Shown piece after piece: positions 50,252-59,419 of a stretch of 64,000 nt of DNA. The stretch covers positions 1,187,217 to 1,251,216 of the forward strand of contig NZ_KI421513.1 of assembly GCF_000473325.1 (NCBI RefSeq), read 5' to 3'. Numbering within the stretch: the stretch's first letter is position 1; every line of letters starts with the position of its first letter. Made by a program: the position numbers and the translations under genes. The stretch is from Leisingera caerulea DSM 24564 (GTDB taxonomy: Bacteria > Pseudomonadota > Alphaproteobacteria > Rhodobacterales > Rhodobacteraceae). Below the pieces are notes generated by a model. The model searched no databases, was not told the origin of the DNA, and saw only the letters and a list, made by a program, of their open reading frames with translations.

Positions 50252-51586
50252 TTACTCGGCAGGAGTGGCTTCAGCGGAAGACTTCTTGCCGTAGTGGGCC
50301 TCGAAATCTTCTTCGATGGTCGCCGGTTGCGGCAGCGGCTTCTCGATCACGCCCAGCAGCGGCAGGATCACGAAGAAGTAACCGAACCAATAGGCCGATG
50401 CGATCAGCGAGAACGATGCATAGGGCTCTTCCGCCGGCATCGCGCCCAGCCACATCAGGGCAAAGAAGTCGATCACCAGCAGCGCGAACCACCACTTGAA
50501 CATCGGGCGGTAGCGGCCGGAACGGACGCGCGAGGTGTCCAGCCAGGGCGCCAGGGCCATGGCCAGGATCGCGCCGAACATGGCAATCACGCCAAAGAAC
50601 TTCGCATCCACGATGCCGCCGGTGATGAAGGAGGCGAACTGCACGACCCAGACTTCCGAGGTGAAAGCACGCAGGATCGCGTAGAACGGCAGGAAGTACC
50701 ATTCGGGAACGATGTGCGCGGGCGTCACCAGCGGGTTGGCCTCGATGTAGTTGTCCGGGTGGCCCAGGTAGTTCGGCATGAAGCCGACGATCGCCCAGAA
50801 GATCACCAGCACCACGGCCAGGCCCAGGAAGTCCTTGATCACGAAGTACGGCCAGAACGGCAGGGTGTCTTTCTCGGCTTCGGCCTTGGAGCCTTTGCGC
50901 ACGTCAACACCGGTGGGGTTGTTGTTGCCGGTGGTGTGGAACGCCCAGATGTGCACGATCACCAGGGCTGCGATCACGAACGGCAGCAGGTAGTGCAGCG
51001 AGAAGAAGCGGTTCAGGGTGGCGTTGTCCACCGCCGGTCCGCCCAAGAGCCAGGTCTGGATCGGCTCGCCGATGAACGGGATCGCGCCGAACAGGCCGGT
51101 GATCACGGTGGCGCCCCAGAAGGACATCTGGCCCCACGGCAGCACGTAGCCCATGAAGGCGGTGCCCATCATCATCAGGTAGATCAGCATGCCGACAATC
51201 CAGGTGATCTCGCGGGGCGCCTTGTAGGAGCCATAGTACAGGCCGCGGAAGATGTGGATGTAGACGGCAACAAAGAACAGCGAAGCGCCGTTCATGTGAA
51301 GGTAGCGCAGCATATGGCCGCCGTTCACGTTGCGCATGATATGCTCAACGGATGCAAAGGCCAGGTCGACATGCGGGGTGTAGTGCATCACCAGGACGAT
51401 GCCGGTGACGATCTGCAGCGCCAGGCAGAACGCCAGGACGATGCCCCAGATCCACCACCAGTTCAGGTTCTTGGGGGTGGGGATCATGATGGTGTCATAG
51501 ATCAGGCCGACGATGGGCAGGCGGCTGTGCAGCCACTTCTCTGCGCCTGTCTTCGGCTCGTAATGGTCGTGGGGAATACCGGACAT
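50252..51586 (-). CDS. petB: Cytochrome b of the bc1 complex
   Basis: The 444-residue membrane protein has about eight helices, with the paired haem ligands in [26 protein letters not shown] and in [26 protein letters not shown]. The Qo-site motif appears as [14 protein letters not shown]. It holds haems bL and bH and both quinone sites. Full length like Rhodobacter petB, with no split. It follows petA by 12 nt. Confidence 0.98.
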   Translation of the reverse strand: MSGIPHDHYEPKTGAEKWLHSRLPIVGLIYDTIMIPTPKNLNWWWIWGIVLAFCLALQIVTGIVLVMHYTPHVDLAFASVEHIMRNVNGGHMLRYLHMNGASLFFVAVYIHIFRGLYYGSYKAPREITWIVGMLIYLMMMGTAFMGYVLPWGQMSFWGATVITGLFGAIPFIGEPIQTWLLGGPAVDNATLNRFFSLHYLLPFVIAALVIVHIWAFHTTGNNNPTGVDVRKGSKAEAEKDTLPFWPYFVIKDFLGLAVVLVIFWAIVGFMPNYLGHPDNYIEANPLVTPAHIVPEWYFLPFYAILRAFTSEVWVVQFASFITGGIVDAKFFGVIAMFGAILAMALAPWLDTSRVRSGRYRPMFKWWFALLVIDFFALMWLGAMPAEEPYASFSLIASAYWFGYFFVILPLLGVIEKPLPQPATIEEDFEAHYGKKSSAEATPAE

Positions 51587-51598
51587 GAGCGCGTTTCC

Positions 51599-52159
51599 TT
51601 ATCCCAGCTTGATGGTGTTGGCGTCGGTGAACTCGGCCAGCGGAATGTGCAGGTTCTCAGGCGCCGGGCCTTTGCGGATACGGCCGGCGGTGTCGTAGTG
51701 CGAACCGTGGCAGGGGCAGAACCAGCCGTTGAATTCGCCTGCGCCGTCACCCAGCGGCACACAGCCCAGGTGGGTGCAGACACCCATCATCACCAGCCAT
51801 TCGCCGGTTTCGTCCAGGGTGCGGTTCACGTCAGCCGCGTCAGTGCCCGGCTTGTTGGCGTTCTCCGACCGCGGGTCGATCAGCTCGGTCAGCTCCACTT
51901 CGCGGGCCGCTTCGATCTCTTCCTGAGTACGACGGCGGATGAACACCGGCTTGCCCAAGAACATGACCGAGATCTGCGTGCCAACTTCCACGCCGCTGAC
52001 ATCGACCAGGATCGAGGACAGCGCTTTCACGTCGGCGGAGGGGTTCATCTGGTTGACCAGGGGCCATACTGCGGCACCCGCGGTCACTGCCCCGGCGCCG
52101 GCAGTGGCGTAGTAGAGGAAATCTCTCCGGGTTCCTTCGTGGTCTTCTGCGTGGGACAC
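51599..52159 (-). CDS. petA: Rieske iron-sulfur protein of the bc1 complex
   Basis: The 186-residue protein starts with a Tat-type signal anchor ([21 protein letters not shown]). It carries the 2Fe-2S ligands Cys128-His130 (CTHLGC) and Cys148-His151 (CPCHGS) with the disulfide pair Cys133-Cys150. It oxidises quinol at the Qo site and is folded before Tat export. It is first in petABC; about 210 bp without a gene precede it and should hold the promoter. Confidence 0.98.
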   Translation of the reverse strand: MSHAEDHEGTRRDFLYYATAGAGAVTAGAAVWPLVNQMNPSADVKALSSILVDVSGVEVGTQISVMFLGKPVFIRRRTQEEIEAAREVELTELIDPRSENANKPGTDAADVNRTLDETGEWLVMMGVCTHLGCVPLGDGAGEFNGWFCPCHGSHYDTAGRIRKGPAPENLHIPLAEFTDANTIKLG

Positions 52160-52371
52160 GAGGTTTTCTCCAATTCCAGCGCCCGTTTAGGGCAAACATG
52201 CGCATGCACCGCGATTGCTCGCAGTGACTCTGGCGCGTGTCTAGCGGGGAGAGAGCCGTTCGTCCAGCGGTCATGGGCGCGCAGAAAGCCGCAGACGGCA
52301 ATTCTGTCACGCCTGGGCGACAGTGCCGCACCCATATCGTTGCGGCACCTGTCCGTTTCAAGGGGCCGGGG

Positions 52372-52974
52372 TCACGCCGCCGACGGTTTTGTCGCCTGCA
52401 TCGACGGGCGCGATTCGAACTCCTCAAACCACTCCGCCAGCGCCTCGTTGCCCTGGCGCCAGTTTGTGTCCGGGTGGCGGAAGTTCACATAGGCCAAAGC
52501 ACAAGCCACCGCGATCTGGCCGATATCCAGCGGCCCCCGCAGATGGCTCATCCAGCGCGCATTGAGTGCCGCACAGCCGCCCAGCACCTTGCCCTGCTGC
52601 GCATCCAGCCAGCCGTCCCACTGTTTTTCCTCCGGGCGGAGGCGTTTCTCGTAGGACATCAGCACGGCCGCATCCATGATTCCGTCTGCGGTCGCCTCCA
52701 GCACCTTGCTGTCCCAGCCGCGGTTGTACAGTTTGCCGCCGGCGCGCTCATCCAGATAGGCGCAGATCACCCGGCTATCATACAGCGCCGGCCCGTCATT
52801 GCGCTCCAGCGCCGGGATCTTGGCCAGCGGATTACTGGCCTTCACGTCCGGACTGGGGCTCAGGGGCGTCGTTGTGACATCCTGGATTTCGACATCCTGC
52901 AATTGCCCGGTTTCATGCAGAAGCACCAGAACCTTGCGGGCAAATGGGGATGCTTGGGAATAGGTGAGCCTCAT
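52372..52974 (-). CDS. Glutathione S-transferase family protein
   Basis: The 200-residue protein has an N-terminal thioredoxin-like domain (MRLTYSQASPFARKVLVLLHETG, with a catalytic-type Ser in SPFARK, and NPLAKIPALERNDGPALYDSRVICAYLDER) and an all-helical C-terminal domain. The substrate is unknown. ATG 52974 is chosen for its strong GGAGGATTTCCC ribosome site; the frame is open further upstream without one. It lies behind petA on the same strand but 212 bp away, so it is probably a separate unit. Confidence 0.88.
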   Translation of the reverse strand: MRLTYSQASPFARKVLVLLHETGQLQDVEIQDVTTTPLSPSPDVKASNPLAKIPALERNDGPALYDSRVICAYLDERAGGKLYNRGWDSKVLEATADGIMDAAVLMSYEKRLRPEEKQWDGWLDAQQGKVLGGCAALNARWMSHLRGPLDIGQIAVACALAYVNFRHPDTNWRQGNEALAEWFEEFESRPSMQATKPSAA

Positions 52975-53086
52975 GGGAAATCCTCCGCTGTTTGGCCGCA
53001 GCCTAATGCAAGCGCGCCTGAGGGGAAGGGCCAATCACCGCACTGTGTTAAACTGGGTCTGTGTAACAAGTGGCAGGAGACCCCCA

Positions 53087-53383
53087 ATGATCATGAGAAT
53101 ATTCCAAGTCGTCACACGCCCCGGCAAGGAAGCCGAGTTCAGCAAGTTCTTCCATGAAACAGCGATCCCGCTGATGAAAGGCACCGACGGCATCGTCTCT
53201 GTCCTGCCCGGCGCGCCGCGCGCCGGGACCCCGCGGGAATTCAGCTTTGTCATGGTCTGGAAGGACCTGGCCTCACTCAAGGCGTTTGCAGGCGAGGATT
53301 ACACCAGCCCGCACATCGACCCCGCCGAGGCTGAGCTGGTCGAGTCGCGCACCATCAAGCACTACGACTTGGTCGAGACCTGA
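53087..53383 (+). CDS. Antibiotic-biosynthesis-monooxygenase-like (ABM) protein
   Basis: The 98-residue product has the dimeric ferredoxin-like ABM pattern: RIFQVVTRPGKEAEFSKFFHETAIPLMKGTDGIVSV with later FSFVMVWKDLASLKAFAGEDYTSP. Such proteins include small cofactor-free oxygenases and isomerases, but many have no known role. ATG 53087 follows GGAGACCCCCA; ATG 53093 is also possible. It is transcribed towards the FMN riboswitch, which begins 57 bp after its stop. Confidence 0.75.
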   Translation: MIMRIFQVVTRPGKEAEFSKFFHETAIPLMKGTDGIVSVLPGAPRAGTPREFSFVMVWKDLASLKAFAGEDYTSPHIDPAEAELVESRTIKHYDLVET

Positions 53384-53440
53384 CCCCGCACCGCAATTCG
53401 CGCTTGCAGGAATCTCCGCCGCTTGCCACAGTCCCGGCGT

Positions 53441-53629
53441 TCTCAGGGCGGGGCGGAATTCCCCACCGGCGGTAAGCGGGCCAGTCCCGTAAGCCCGCGA
53501 GCGGCGTCTGTGTCCACAATCCGAAAAGTGGGAACCGGTTTTCGGGAAAATTGTGGAACAAGCATAGATGTGTCAGCAGATCTGGTGCGACTCCAGAGCC
53601 GACGGTCACAGTCCGGATGAAAGAGAACG
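53441..53629 (+). promoter_or_regulatory. FMN riboswitch (RFN element)
   Basis: The conserved blocks of the RFN element are present in order: CTCAGGGCGGGGCGGAATTC with CCCACCGGCGGTAAGC, AGCCCGCGAGC, GGTGCGACTCCAGAGCCGACGGTCA, and AGTCCGGATGAAAGAGAACG. It precedes the ribH2-type gene by about 90 nt and would lower its expression when FMN is plentiful. The variable stem between the second and third blocks is extended by a palindromic repeat. Confidence 0.95.
53513..53557. repeat. Palindromic repeat inside the riboswitch's variable stem
   Basis: A nested inverted repeat: outer arms TCCACAAT / ATTGTGGA and inner arms CCGAAAA / TTTTCGG around GTGGGAACCGG. The core CCGAAAAGTGGGAACCGGTT resembles a palindromic repeat scattered through many alphaproteobacterial genomes; this comes from memory, not a search. 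Confidence 0.7.
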
Positions 53630-53722
53630 TGCGTCAGGACCGCTTTGGGCTTTTCAGCCCTGCGTGCGCCTGCCGTTCGTGATCGCCTTGGGTGACGTGT
53701 CAGAGCCAAAGGAGATTACGAG

Positions 53723-54160
53723 ATGACACACACCCGCTATGCCTTCATCAAGGCGCAATGGCATGCTGATATTGTTGACCGCGCGCTGGAGGGCTTTTTG
53801 CAGCTGATCCCGGCAGAGCAAGTCGACGTGTTCGATGTGCCCGGCGCTTTTGAGATGCCATTGCTGGCACAGGAGTTGGCCAAAACAGGGAAATACGCCG
53901 CCGTGGCCTGCGCCGCCTTTGTGGTGGATGGCGGCATCTACCGGCATGATTTTGTGGCTCAGGCCGTGGTCGACGGGCTGATGCGCGCCGGGATGGATAC
54001 CGGGGTGCCGGTGCTGTCGGTCTCGCTGACCCCGCACCACTTCCAGGAAACCGATCACCACATCGCGATCTACCGCGAACATTTCGTGCAGAAGGGCCGC
54101 GAAGCCGCCAATGCCGCGCTGATGATCACCAAGACACGGGAGGCCGCTCTGGCCGCATAA
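53723..54160 (+). CDS. ribH: 6,7-dimethyl-8-ribityllumazine synthase (type II)
   Basis: The penultimate enzyme of riboflavin synthesis. The 145-residue protein has the lumazine synthase pattern DVFDVPGAFEMPLLAQELAKTGKYAAVACAAFVVDGGIYRHDFVAQAVVDG and the active-site His in SLTPHHFQETDHH. The latter form, with AFVVDGGIYRHDFVAQAV, is typical of the decameric type II enzyme (RibH2) known from Brucella and Mesorhizobium, whose gene is also RFN-controlled. No other rib genes are nearby, so this may be a second, regulated copy. Confidence 0.93.
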   Translation: MTHTRYAFIKAQWHADIVDRALEGFLQLIPAEQVDVFDVPGAFEMPLLAQELAKTGKYAAVACAAFVVDGGIYRHDFVAQAVVDGLMRAGMDTGVPVLSVSLTPHHFQETDHHIAIYREHFVQKGREAANAALMITKTREAALAA

Positions 54161-54205
54161 ACCACAGGCCAGCGCCTGCCGGGCCGCAACCGGCCCGGCC
54201 ATGGC

Positions 54206-54898
54206 TCACCCCAAATACGCCTTCAAGGCCGGCGGCGGGTTGTCCAGCAGCTCCGCCGTGGCTTGCGGCGGATGCGCCTTGCCCTCCGCCACCAGCACCA
54301 CCTGATCCGCAATCCGACGCGCATCATTCGGATCGTGGCTGACCATCAGCACCGTTGCGCCGCTTTCGCGGGCCAGCTCCGCCACCAGATCCAGCATCTC
54401 TGCCTTCAGCGCAGGTCCGAGCGCGGCAAAGGGCTCATCCAGCAGCAGGATATCACGCCCCTGCACCAGCACGCGCGCCAGCGCCACCCGGCTTTGCTGC
54501 CCGCCGGACAGCGCCGCAGGCTTACGCCCGCCCATGCCGCCCAGGCCAACCCGCTCCAGCGCGGCATCAACCCGGCTCCACTCCGCCGCGCTCAGCCTCA
54601 GGTTCGCATGCAGCCCCAAGCCCACGTTCTGTGCCACGGTCAGATGCGGAAACAGGTTGCCGTCCTGAAACAGCATCGCCACCGGCCGTTTACCCGGAGG
54701 CTGGCTGGTGAGGTCCGCACCATTCCACGCGATGCGCCCGCGGGTGACGGGCAGGAAACCGGCCACAGCCTCCACCAGCGTGGATTTCCCGGCGCCGGAG
54801 GGGCCAATCACCGCGACGCAGGCACCGGCTGCGATCTCCAGATCCGCCTCCACCGCGTAATCGCCGTTCATTATCCGGCAGTTCTCAAGCCTCAGCAT
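54206..54898 (-). CDS. thiQ: Thiamine ABC transporter ATPase ThiQ
   Basis: The 230-residue ATPase has Walker A GPSGAGKST (near 32), the Q-loop MLFQDGNLFPHLTV, signature LSGGQQSRVALARVL, Walker B ILLLDEPFAAL and switch His in VSHDPNDA. It is short, without a regulatory C-terminal domain, as usual for ThiQ. It overlaps thiP by 14 nt and is last in thiBPQ, importing thiamine or its phosphates under a TPP riboswitch. Confidence 0.93.
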   Translation of the reverse strand: MLRLENCRIMNGDYAVEADLEIAAGACVAVIGPSGAGKSTLVEAVAGFLPVTRGRIAWNGADLTSQPPGKRPVAMLFQDGNLFPHLTVAQNVGLGLHANLRLSAAEWSRVDAALERVGLGGMGGRKPAALSGGQQSRVALARVLVQGRDILLLDEPFAALGPALKAEMLDLVAELARESGATVLMVSHDPNDARRIADQVVLVAEGKAHPPQATAELLDNPPPALKAYLG

Positions 54899-56441
54899 GC
54901 CAGCGCCCTCCGCGGTCCAGAATCCAGAATACGCCCATCGACAGCAGCAGCAGCAGCAGTGCCGCGCCGGCCGCTGCCTCCATCCGGTAGGCCCCCATCA
55001 GCCGGTAGATCTGCAAGGGCAGCGTTGCGAAATCCGGATCGGCAAACAGCGCCACCACGCCGAGGTCGCCCATCGACAGGGCCGCCGCCAGACCGGCCGC
55101 AAACCCGGTCTGCGCCCGCATCCGCGGCAGGTAGACACGCCGGACAAAGGCCCATCCCTGCATGTCCAGCGACAGCGACAGGCGGCCGTACCGCCCCAGC
55201 ACCTCCCGCGCACGGGGCACCAGGATGCGCATGGCAAAGGGCAGCGCCATCACCGCATTGACGAGCGCCGTCACCGGCAGCGCCAGCGCAAAAGGGTCCG
55301 CGATGGGATAGATCAGAATGAACAGCCCGGTGCCGATCACCAAGGGCGAGGCTGCAAGGCCCAAGATGCCCGACAGCTCGGTCATGCCGTTGCGGCCTGC
55401 CGCCACGGCAGCGGCCATCGGCAAGGCAAGTCCCAGCAGGATCACCGTGCTGAGAGCCGCAACCAGTATGGAGGTTCCGGCAGCCTGCCAGACACTGCTT
55501 TTCAGATCTGCCATCCCCGGCAGACCTGCCAGCGTAATTGCCGCCAGCGGCAGCAGCAGGAACGCCGCGGACAGGACAATCCAGAAAGCATCAGCGCTGC
55601 GCGCCAGCGCCCCTTGCCCGTCCCAGCGCCGCACCGCGCGGTCGAGACCGGAGCCAAAGCCCTCGCCCGCCGACACGCGCAACGCCACCAAAGCGGCGGC
55701 GGCGGTCAGCAGCAGTTGCAGGCCCGACAAAAGCGCCGCGCGGCCCAAGTCGAAATCGAATCGGAATGCCTGATAAATAGCGAGTTCAATGGTGGTGGCC
55801 CTTGGCCCACCGCCCAAGGTCAGCGCCACCGCAAAGCTGGACAGGCAGATGGCAAACACTACCGCCAGCGCGCCCGGCACCACCCGCCGCAGCATTGGGC
55901 CTTCCAGCAGCCGCCACATCGCCAGCGGCCCGGCATCCAGCTGCGCCGTCAGACGGAAGCGTTCGGCGGGGATCTCCTGCCAGCCCTGCAGGATCAGCCG
56001 GGTCGCCAGCGGCAGGTTGAAGAACACATGCGCCAGCACCACCCCGTGCAGCCCGTAGATCTGCACCGGCTCCAGCCCGAACAGACCCAGCAGGCTGCTC
56101 AGCCAGCCAGCCCGCCCAAAGACCGAAAGCAGGCCAAGAATCGCGACAATGACCGGAAGAATGAAGGGCGCCCCTAACAGCGCAATCAGCAGGCTCCGCC
56201 CCGGAAACCGCCGCCGCGCCAGCGCGCGGGCGACCGGGGCGGCAAGACCAACACTCAGAAGGGCCGACAGGCTTGCCTGGGTCAGAGTGAACCGCAGCGC
56301 GGCCCAGTCGCTGGCGCCAAACCCGGTGCCAGCCTCAGCCCTGAGCGCAACAGCCCCAAGGGTTCCAAGGATCAGCGCTGCCACCAGCAGGGCCGCGCTG
56401 ATCCCGGGAAAGGCGCTTACTGGCTGAGCGCGTCCAGCCAT
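54885..56441 (-). CDS. thiP: Thiamine ABC transporter permease ThiP
   Basis: The 518-residue protein holds two fused permease halves with about 12 membrane helices. Each half carries an EAA-like loop (LPLATRLILQGWQEIPAERFRLTAQLD and LPFAMRILVPRAREVLGRYGRLSLSLDMQGWAFVRRVYLPRMR). The fused layout is typical of ThiP and ferric-ion permeases; the TPP riboswitch settles the role. It overlaps thiB by 25 nt and thiQ by 14 nt. Confidence 0.93.
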   Translation of the reverse strand: MAGRAQPVSAFPGISAALLVAALILGTLGAVALRAEAGTGFGASDWAALRFTLTQASLSALLSVGLAAPVARALARRRFPGRSLLIALLGAPFILPVIVAILGLLSVFGRAGWLSSLLGLFGLEPVQIYGLHGVVLAHVFFNLPLATRLILQGWQEIPAERFRLTAQLDAGPLAMWRLLEGPMLRRVVPGALAVVFAICLSSFAVALTLGGGPRATTIELAIYQAFRFDFDLGRAALLSGLQLLLTAAAALVALRVSAGEGFGSGLDRAVRRWDGQGALARSADAFWIVLSAAFLLLPLAAITLAGLPGMADLKSSVWQAAGTSILVAALSTVILLGLALPMAAAVAAGRNGMTELSGILGLAASPLVIGTGLFILIYPIADPFALALPVTALVNAVMALPFAMRILVPRAREVLGRYGRLSLSLDMQGWAFVRRVYLPRMRAQTGFAAGLAAALSMGDLGVVALFADPDFATLPLQIYRLMGAYRMEAAAGAALLLLLLSMGVFWILDRGGRWHAEA

Positions 56442-57394
56442 TCGTCCAGCGCCGCATCGCGCACTTCCGCTGCCTCAGCTTCGCTCAGCAGCAGGGATTT
56501 TCCCGGTGCGATCAGGGTCTCAAAGCCTTCCGGCAGGCCTGCTGCCGGGGTGACCGCCGGATACATCCAGTTGGTGGTCGGGATGACCGACTGGAACGCA
56601 TCGGACACCATGAAGGCCAGGAACTGGTCGGCCAGCTCCGGCTGGTCGGTGTTCGCCAGTTTACCGGCAACTTCCACCTGCATGTAGTGACCCTCATCAA
56701 AGGCTGCCGCCGCCTTGGAGCCGTCTTCCTCCGCAATCAGATGGTAGGCGGGCGAGGTGGTGTAGGAGAGAACCATGTCGGCCTCGCCTTCCAGGAACAT
56801 GCCGTAGGCCTCGGACCAGCCCTTGGTCACGGTCACGACATTGTCGGACAGGCCCTTCCAGATCTCCGGCGCCTCGTCGCCATAGGCGGCCTTGACCCAC
56901 AAGAGCAGACCCAGCCCGGGGGTCGAGGACCGCGGGTCCTGAATAACGATCCTCTTGTCGCTGGCCGCCAGCGCCTTGAAATCCGCAGGCGCTGCGGCAT
57001 CGGCGTTATGAACAAAGGCGAAGTAGCCCCAGTCATACGGCACAAATGTCGCGTCGTTCCAGTCTACCGGCATTGCATAGTCGGCGCTGACCGAATGCTC
57101 GGCAAACAGGCCGGTTTCCTTGGCCGCAGCGGTCAGGTTGGTGTCGAGACCCAGCACCACGTCGGCGTCGGAACGCGCGCCCTCCAGCTTGATCCGCGCC
57201 AGGAGCGCGGCACCGTCGCCTGCGCTTACCAGTTTCAGGTCGCAGCCGCAGACCTCTTCAAAGGCCTTCTCCACTGCCGGGCCGGGGCCCCAGTCGGAAA
57301 CAAAGCTGTCATAAGTATAAACAGTGAGTTCGGGCGTTTCGGCAAAGGCTGCCGAGGCGCCAAGCAGTCCCGCTGCAAATGCAAGATGTTTCAT
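56417..57394 (-). CDS. thiB: Thiamine ABC transporter binding protein ThiB
   Basis: The 325-residue periplasmic protein has a signal peptide (about 1-18, ending AAFA) and the ThiB pattern: ELTVYTYDSFVSDWGPGPAVEKAFEEVCGCDLKLVSAGDGAALLARIKLEGARSDADVVLGLDTNL. The family pocket region NDATFVPYDWGYFAFVHN follows. ATG 57394 has AAGGAGG at good spacing; an earlier in-frame ATG lies within the riboswitch expression platform. It is first in thiBPQ. Confidence 0.95.
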   Translation of the reverse strand: MKHLAFAAGLLGASAAFAETPELTVYTYDSFVSDWGPGPAVEKAFEEVCGCDLKLVSAGDGAALLARIKLEGARSDADVVLGLDTNLTAAAKETGLFAEHSVSADYAMPVDWNDATFVPYDWGYFAFVHNADAAAPADFKALAASDKRIVIQDPRSSTPGLGLLLWVKAAYGDEAPEIWKGLSDNVVTVTKGWSEAYGMFLEGEADMVLSYTTSPAYHLIAEEDGSKAAAAFDEGHYMQVEVAGKLANTDQPELADQFLAFMVSDAFQSVIPTTNWMYPAVTPAAGLPEGFETLIAPGKSLLLSEAEAAEVRDAALDEWLDALSQ

Positions 57395-57437
57395 GCCATC
57401 CTCCTTTGCGGCTTTGGGCAAGGGTGGAGGCTGTCCA

Positions 57438-57516
57438 GTACCTTCCCTCCGCCGGTGTGATCCGGTTCAGGTTCAACGGGTGTCATCTCAGCGCTCGCGC
57501 GCACCCCGAGGTGGCG
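57438..57516 (-). promoter_or_regulatory. TPP riboswitch (THI element)
   Basis: Read on the minus strand, the conserved THI blocks are CCTCGGGGTGC, GCTGAGATGACACCC, TTGAACCTGAACCGGAT and CACCGGCGGAGGGAAGG. It lies about 45 nt before the thiB start and would shut thiBPQ off when thiamine pyrophosphate is abundant. Confidence 0.95.
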
Positions 57517-57750
57517 CGGACATTAGGCCCCAGCCGCAGCAATGACAAGCCAAAGCCCCGCCAGGACCTAAGGCTTGGTGAAACTGGACCGCTGCCAGCA
57601 CCGGCCCCTTGTTCATCTGGCTGAAAATATCCCGGGGGAGCCGCCCCAGGCGGCGGGGGCAGCGCCCCCTCTCGCCTTTGCCGCAGAGGAATCCGCTTGA
57701 GGCACAGCCCCCTGCCCGCTAAGCACGTCCCGCAAAGGAGACCGCGCCTC

Positions 57751-58851
57751 ATGTCGATGAACAGCTTTGGACACCTCTTCCGCGTCACCACCTGGGGCGA
57801 GAGCCACGGGCCCGCGCTTGGCGCCACCGTCGACGGCTGCCCGCCGAATGTGCCGCTGGAGCCGGAAATGCTGCAGCAGTGGCTCGACAAGCGCCGCCCA
57901 GGCCAGAACAAGAACACCACCCAGCGCAATGAGCCGGACGCGGTGAAGATCCTGTCCGGCGTGTTCGACGGCATGTCCACCGGCACGCCGATCCAGCTGA
58001 TGATCGAAAACACCGATCAGCGCTCCAAGGATTACGGAGAGATTTCCCAGACCTTCCGTCCGGGCCATGCCGACATCACCTATTTCCAGAAATACGGCAA
58101 CCGCGACTACCGCGGCGGCGGCCGCTCCTCTGCCCGCGAAACGGCAGCGCGGGTGGCAGCCGGCGGTGTTGCACGTGAAGCAATCAAGGCGCTGGTGCCG
58201 GGGCTGGAGATCAAGGGCTACATGACCCGAATGGGCGAGCTGGAGATCGACCGCAGCCGCTTTGACTGGGGCGCGATTGACCAGAACGATTTCTGGATCC
58301 CCGACGCAGGCGCGGTGCAGGAGTGGGAAGACTACCTGCAGCGCCTGCGTAAAGACCACGACTCGGTGGGCGCCGTAGTTGAGGTCGTCGCCCGCGGCGT
58401 TCCCGCCGGCATCGGCGCGCCGGTTTATGGCAAGCTGGACACCGATCTGGCCGCCGCGATGATGTCGATCAACGCCGTGAAGGGCGTGGAAATCGGCGAG
58501 GGCATGAATGCCGCACGCCTCAAAGGTTCGGAAAACGCTGATGAGATCTTCATGGGTGAAAACGGCCCCGAGTACTCTTCCAACCACGCCGGCGGCATCC
58601 TGGGCGGGATCTCCACCGGGCAGGACGTGGTGGTGCGCTTTGCGGTGAAGCCGACCTCCTCGATTCTTACCCCGCGCAAGTCGATCCGCAAGGACGGCTC
58701 CGCCACCGAGGTGATCACCAAGGGCCGCCACGACCCCTGCGTCGGCATCCGCGCGGTGCCGGTAGCCGAGGCGATGATGGCCTGCGTGGTTTTGGACCAT
58801 CTGTTGCTGCACCGCGGCCAGATCGGTGAAAACCAGGGCCGGATTGGCTAG
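57751..58851 (+). CDS. aroC: Chorismate synthase
   Basis: AroC makes chorismate from EPSP with reduced FMN as cofactor. The 366-residue protein has all three signatures: [17 protein letters not shown] near the start, the [18 protein letters not shown] block, and the C-terminal [17 protein letters not shown]. The start is set at ATG 57751 ([10 protein letters not shown]) with AAAGGAG upstream; ATG 57757 is equally credible. It is a single-gene unit between divergent thi genes and a terminator. The link to FMN supply is functional, not positional. Confidence 0.97.
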   Translation: MSMNSFGHLFRVTTWGESHGPALGATVDGCPPNVPLEPEMLQQWLDKRRPGQNKNTTQRNEPDAVKILSGVFDGMSTGTPIQLMIENTDQRSKDYGEISQTFRPGHADITYFQKYGNRDYRGGGRSSARETAARVAAGGVAREAIKALVPGLEIKGYMTRMGELEIDRSRFDWGAIDQNDFWIPDAGAVQEWEDYLQRLRKDHDSVGAVVEVVARGVPAGIGAPVYGKLDTDLAAAMMSINAVKGVEIGEGMNAARLKGSENADEIFMGENGPEYSSNHAGGILGGISTGQDVVVRFAVKPTSSILTPRKSIRKDGSATEVITKGRHDPCVGIRAVPVAEAMMACVVLDHLLLHRGQIGENQGRIG

Positions 58852-58890
58852 ATTTTAGGCTCTAAAAGGGACGATTTTGCGTTTTCCAAG

Positions 58891-58924
58891 GGCGAAGTTT
58901 GCAGCTGCATGCTTCGCCTTTTTT
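58891..58924 (+). terminator. Terminator after aroC
   Basis: Stem GGCGAAG / CTTCGCC with a 14-nt loop that contains the palindrome GCAGCTGC, followed by six T residues. It lies 40 nt after the aroC stop and just before the convergent MerR-type gene. Confidence 0.8.
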
Positions 58925-58929
58925 GCCGC

Positions 58930-59346
58930 TCAACCGTGCTCGCCCGCGCATTGGCTGTGGTCGCCGAGCGCGGTCAGCACCTTGCAGCAGCCGCCGTTGC
59001 CGCCATCGCACAGGTGGCTGATCCGTTCCAGCTCGGTCGCCAGTTGCTCCAGCTTGCGGATCCGGTCGCGGACATTGGCCAGCTGGCTGCGGGCAATCCG
59101 GTCGGCTTCGGCGCAGTCATCGCCCAGATGCCCGTCCAGGCCCATCAACGCCTTGATGTCCTCCAGCGAAAAGCCGAGGTCGCGAGCGTGCTTGATAAAG
59201 CCCAGCGCGTCCATGCCATCCTGCCCGTAGCGGCGCTGGTTGCCGGCATTGCGGCCCGGCTGCGGCAGCAGGCCGACCTCCTCGTAATAGCGGATCGTGG
59301 GCACCTTCACCCCAGTGGCCTTGGACAGCTGACCGATGGAAAACAT
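58930..59346 (-). CDS. MerR-family heavy-metal regulator
   Basis: The 138-residue protein has the MerR winged helix (FSIGQLSKATGVKVPTIRYYEEVGLLP), a dimer coiled coil (about 83-112), and metal-ligand cysteines at 78, 113, 120, 121 and 133. Cys78 and the Cys-rich tail resemble the divalent-metal branch (ZntR, CadR, PbrR) rather than the Cu(I) branch. It is divergent from a cation-efflux gene, with a MerR-type promoter between them, so it very probably activates that gene in response to Zn, Cd or Pb. Confidence 0.9.
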   Translation of the reverse strand: MFSIGQLSKATGVKVPTIRYYEEVGLLPQPGRNAGNQRRYGQDGMDALGFIKHARDLGFSLEDIKALMGLDGHLGDDCAEADRIARSQLANVRDRIRKLEQLATELERISHLCDGGNGGCCKVLTALGDHSQCAGEHG

Positions 59347-59358
59347 GGCAGAAACCTC

Positions 59359-59389
59359 TTGAAGCTCTAGTGACTAGAGGCCCTACATT
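59359..59389 (+). promoter_or_regulatory. MerR-type promoter of the cation-efflux gene
   Basis: TTGAAG and TACATT are separated by 19 bp, the over-long spacer that MerR proteins correct by DNA distortion. The spacer begins with the perfect dyad CTCTAG-TGA-CTAGAG (59365-59379), the expected operator. It lies 31 bp before the efflux start and 13 bp before the regulator start. Confidence 0.85.
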
Positions 59390-59419
59390 GATCCCGAATC
59401 AGGAATGAGGACAAGAGCA

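Noticed and set aside
50141..52492. A very long open frame antisense to petABC
   Set aside because: It is the mirror of high-GC codon bias in petABC, is His/Gln/Arg-rich, and has no family motif or ribosome site.
54897..56177. A long open frame antisense to thiP
   Set aside because: Arg/Gln/Pro-rich shadow of the permease gene without any recognisable domain.
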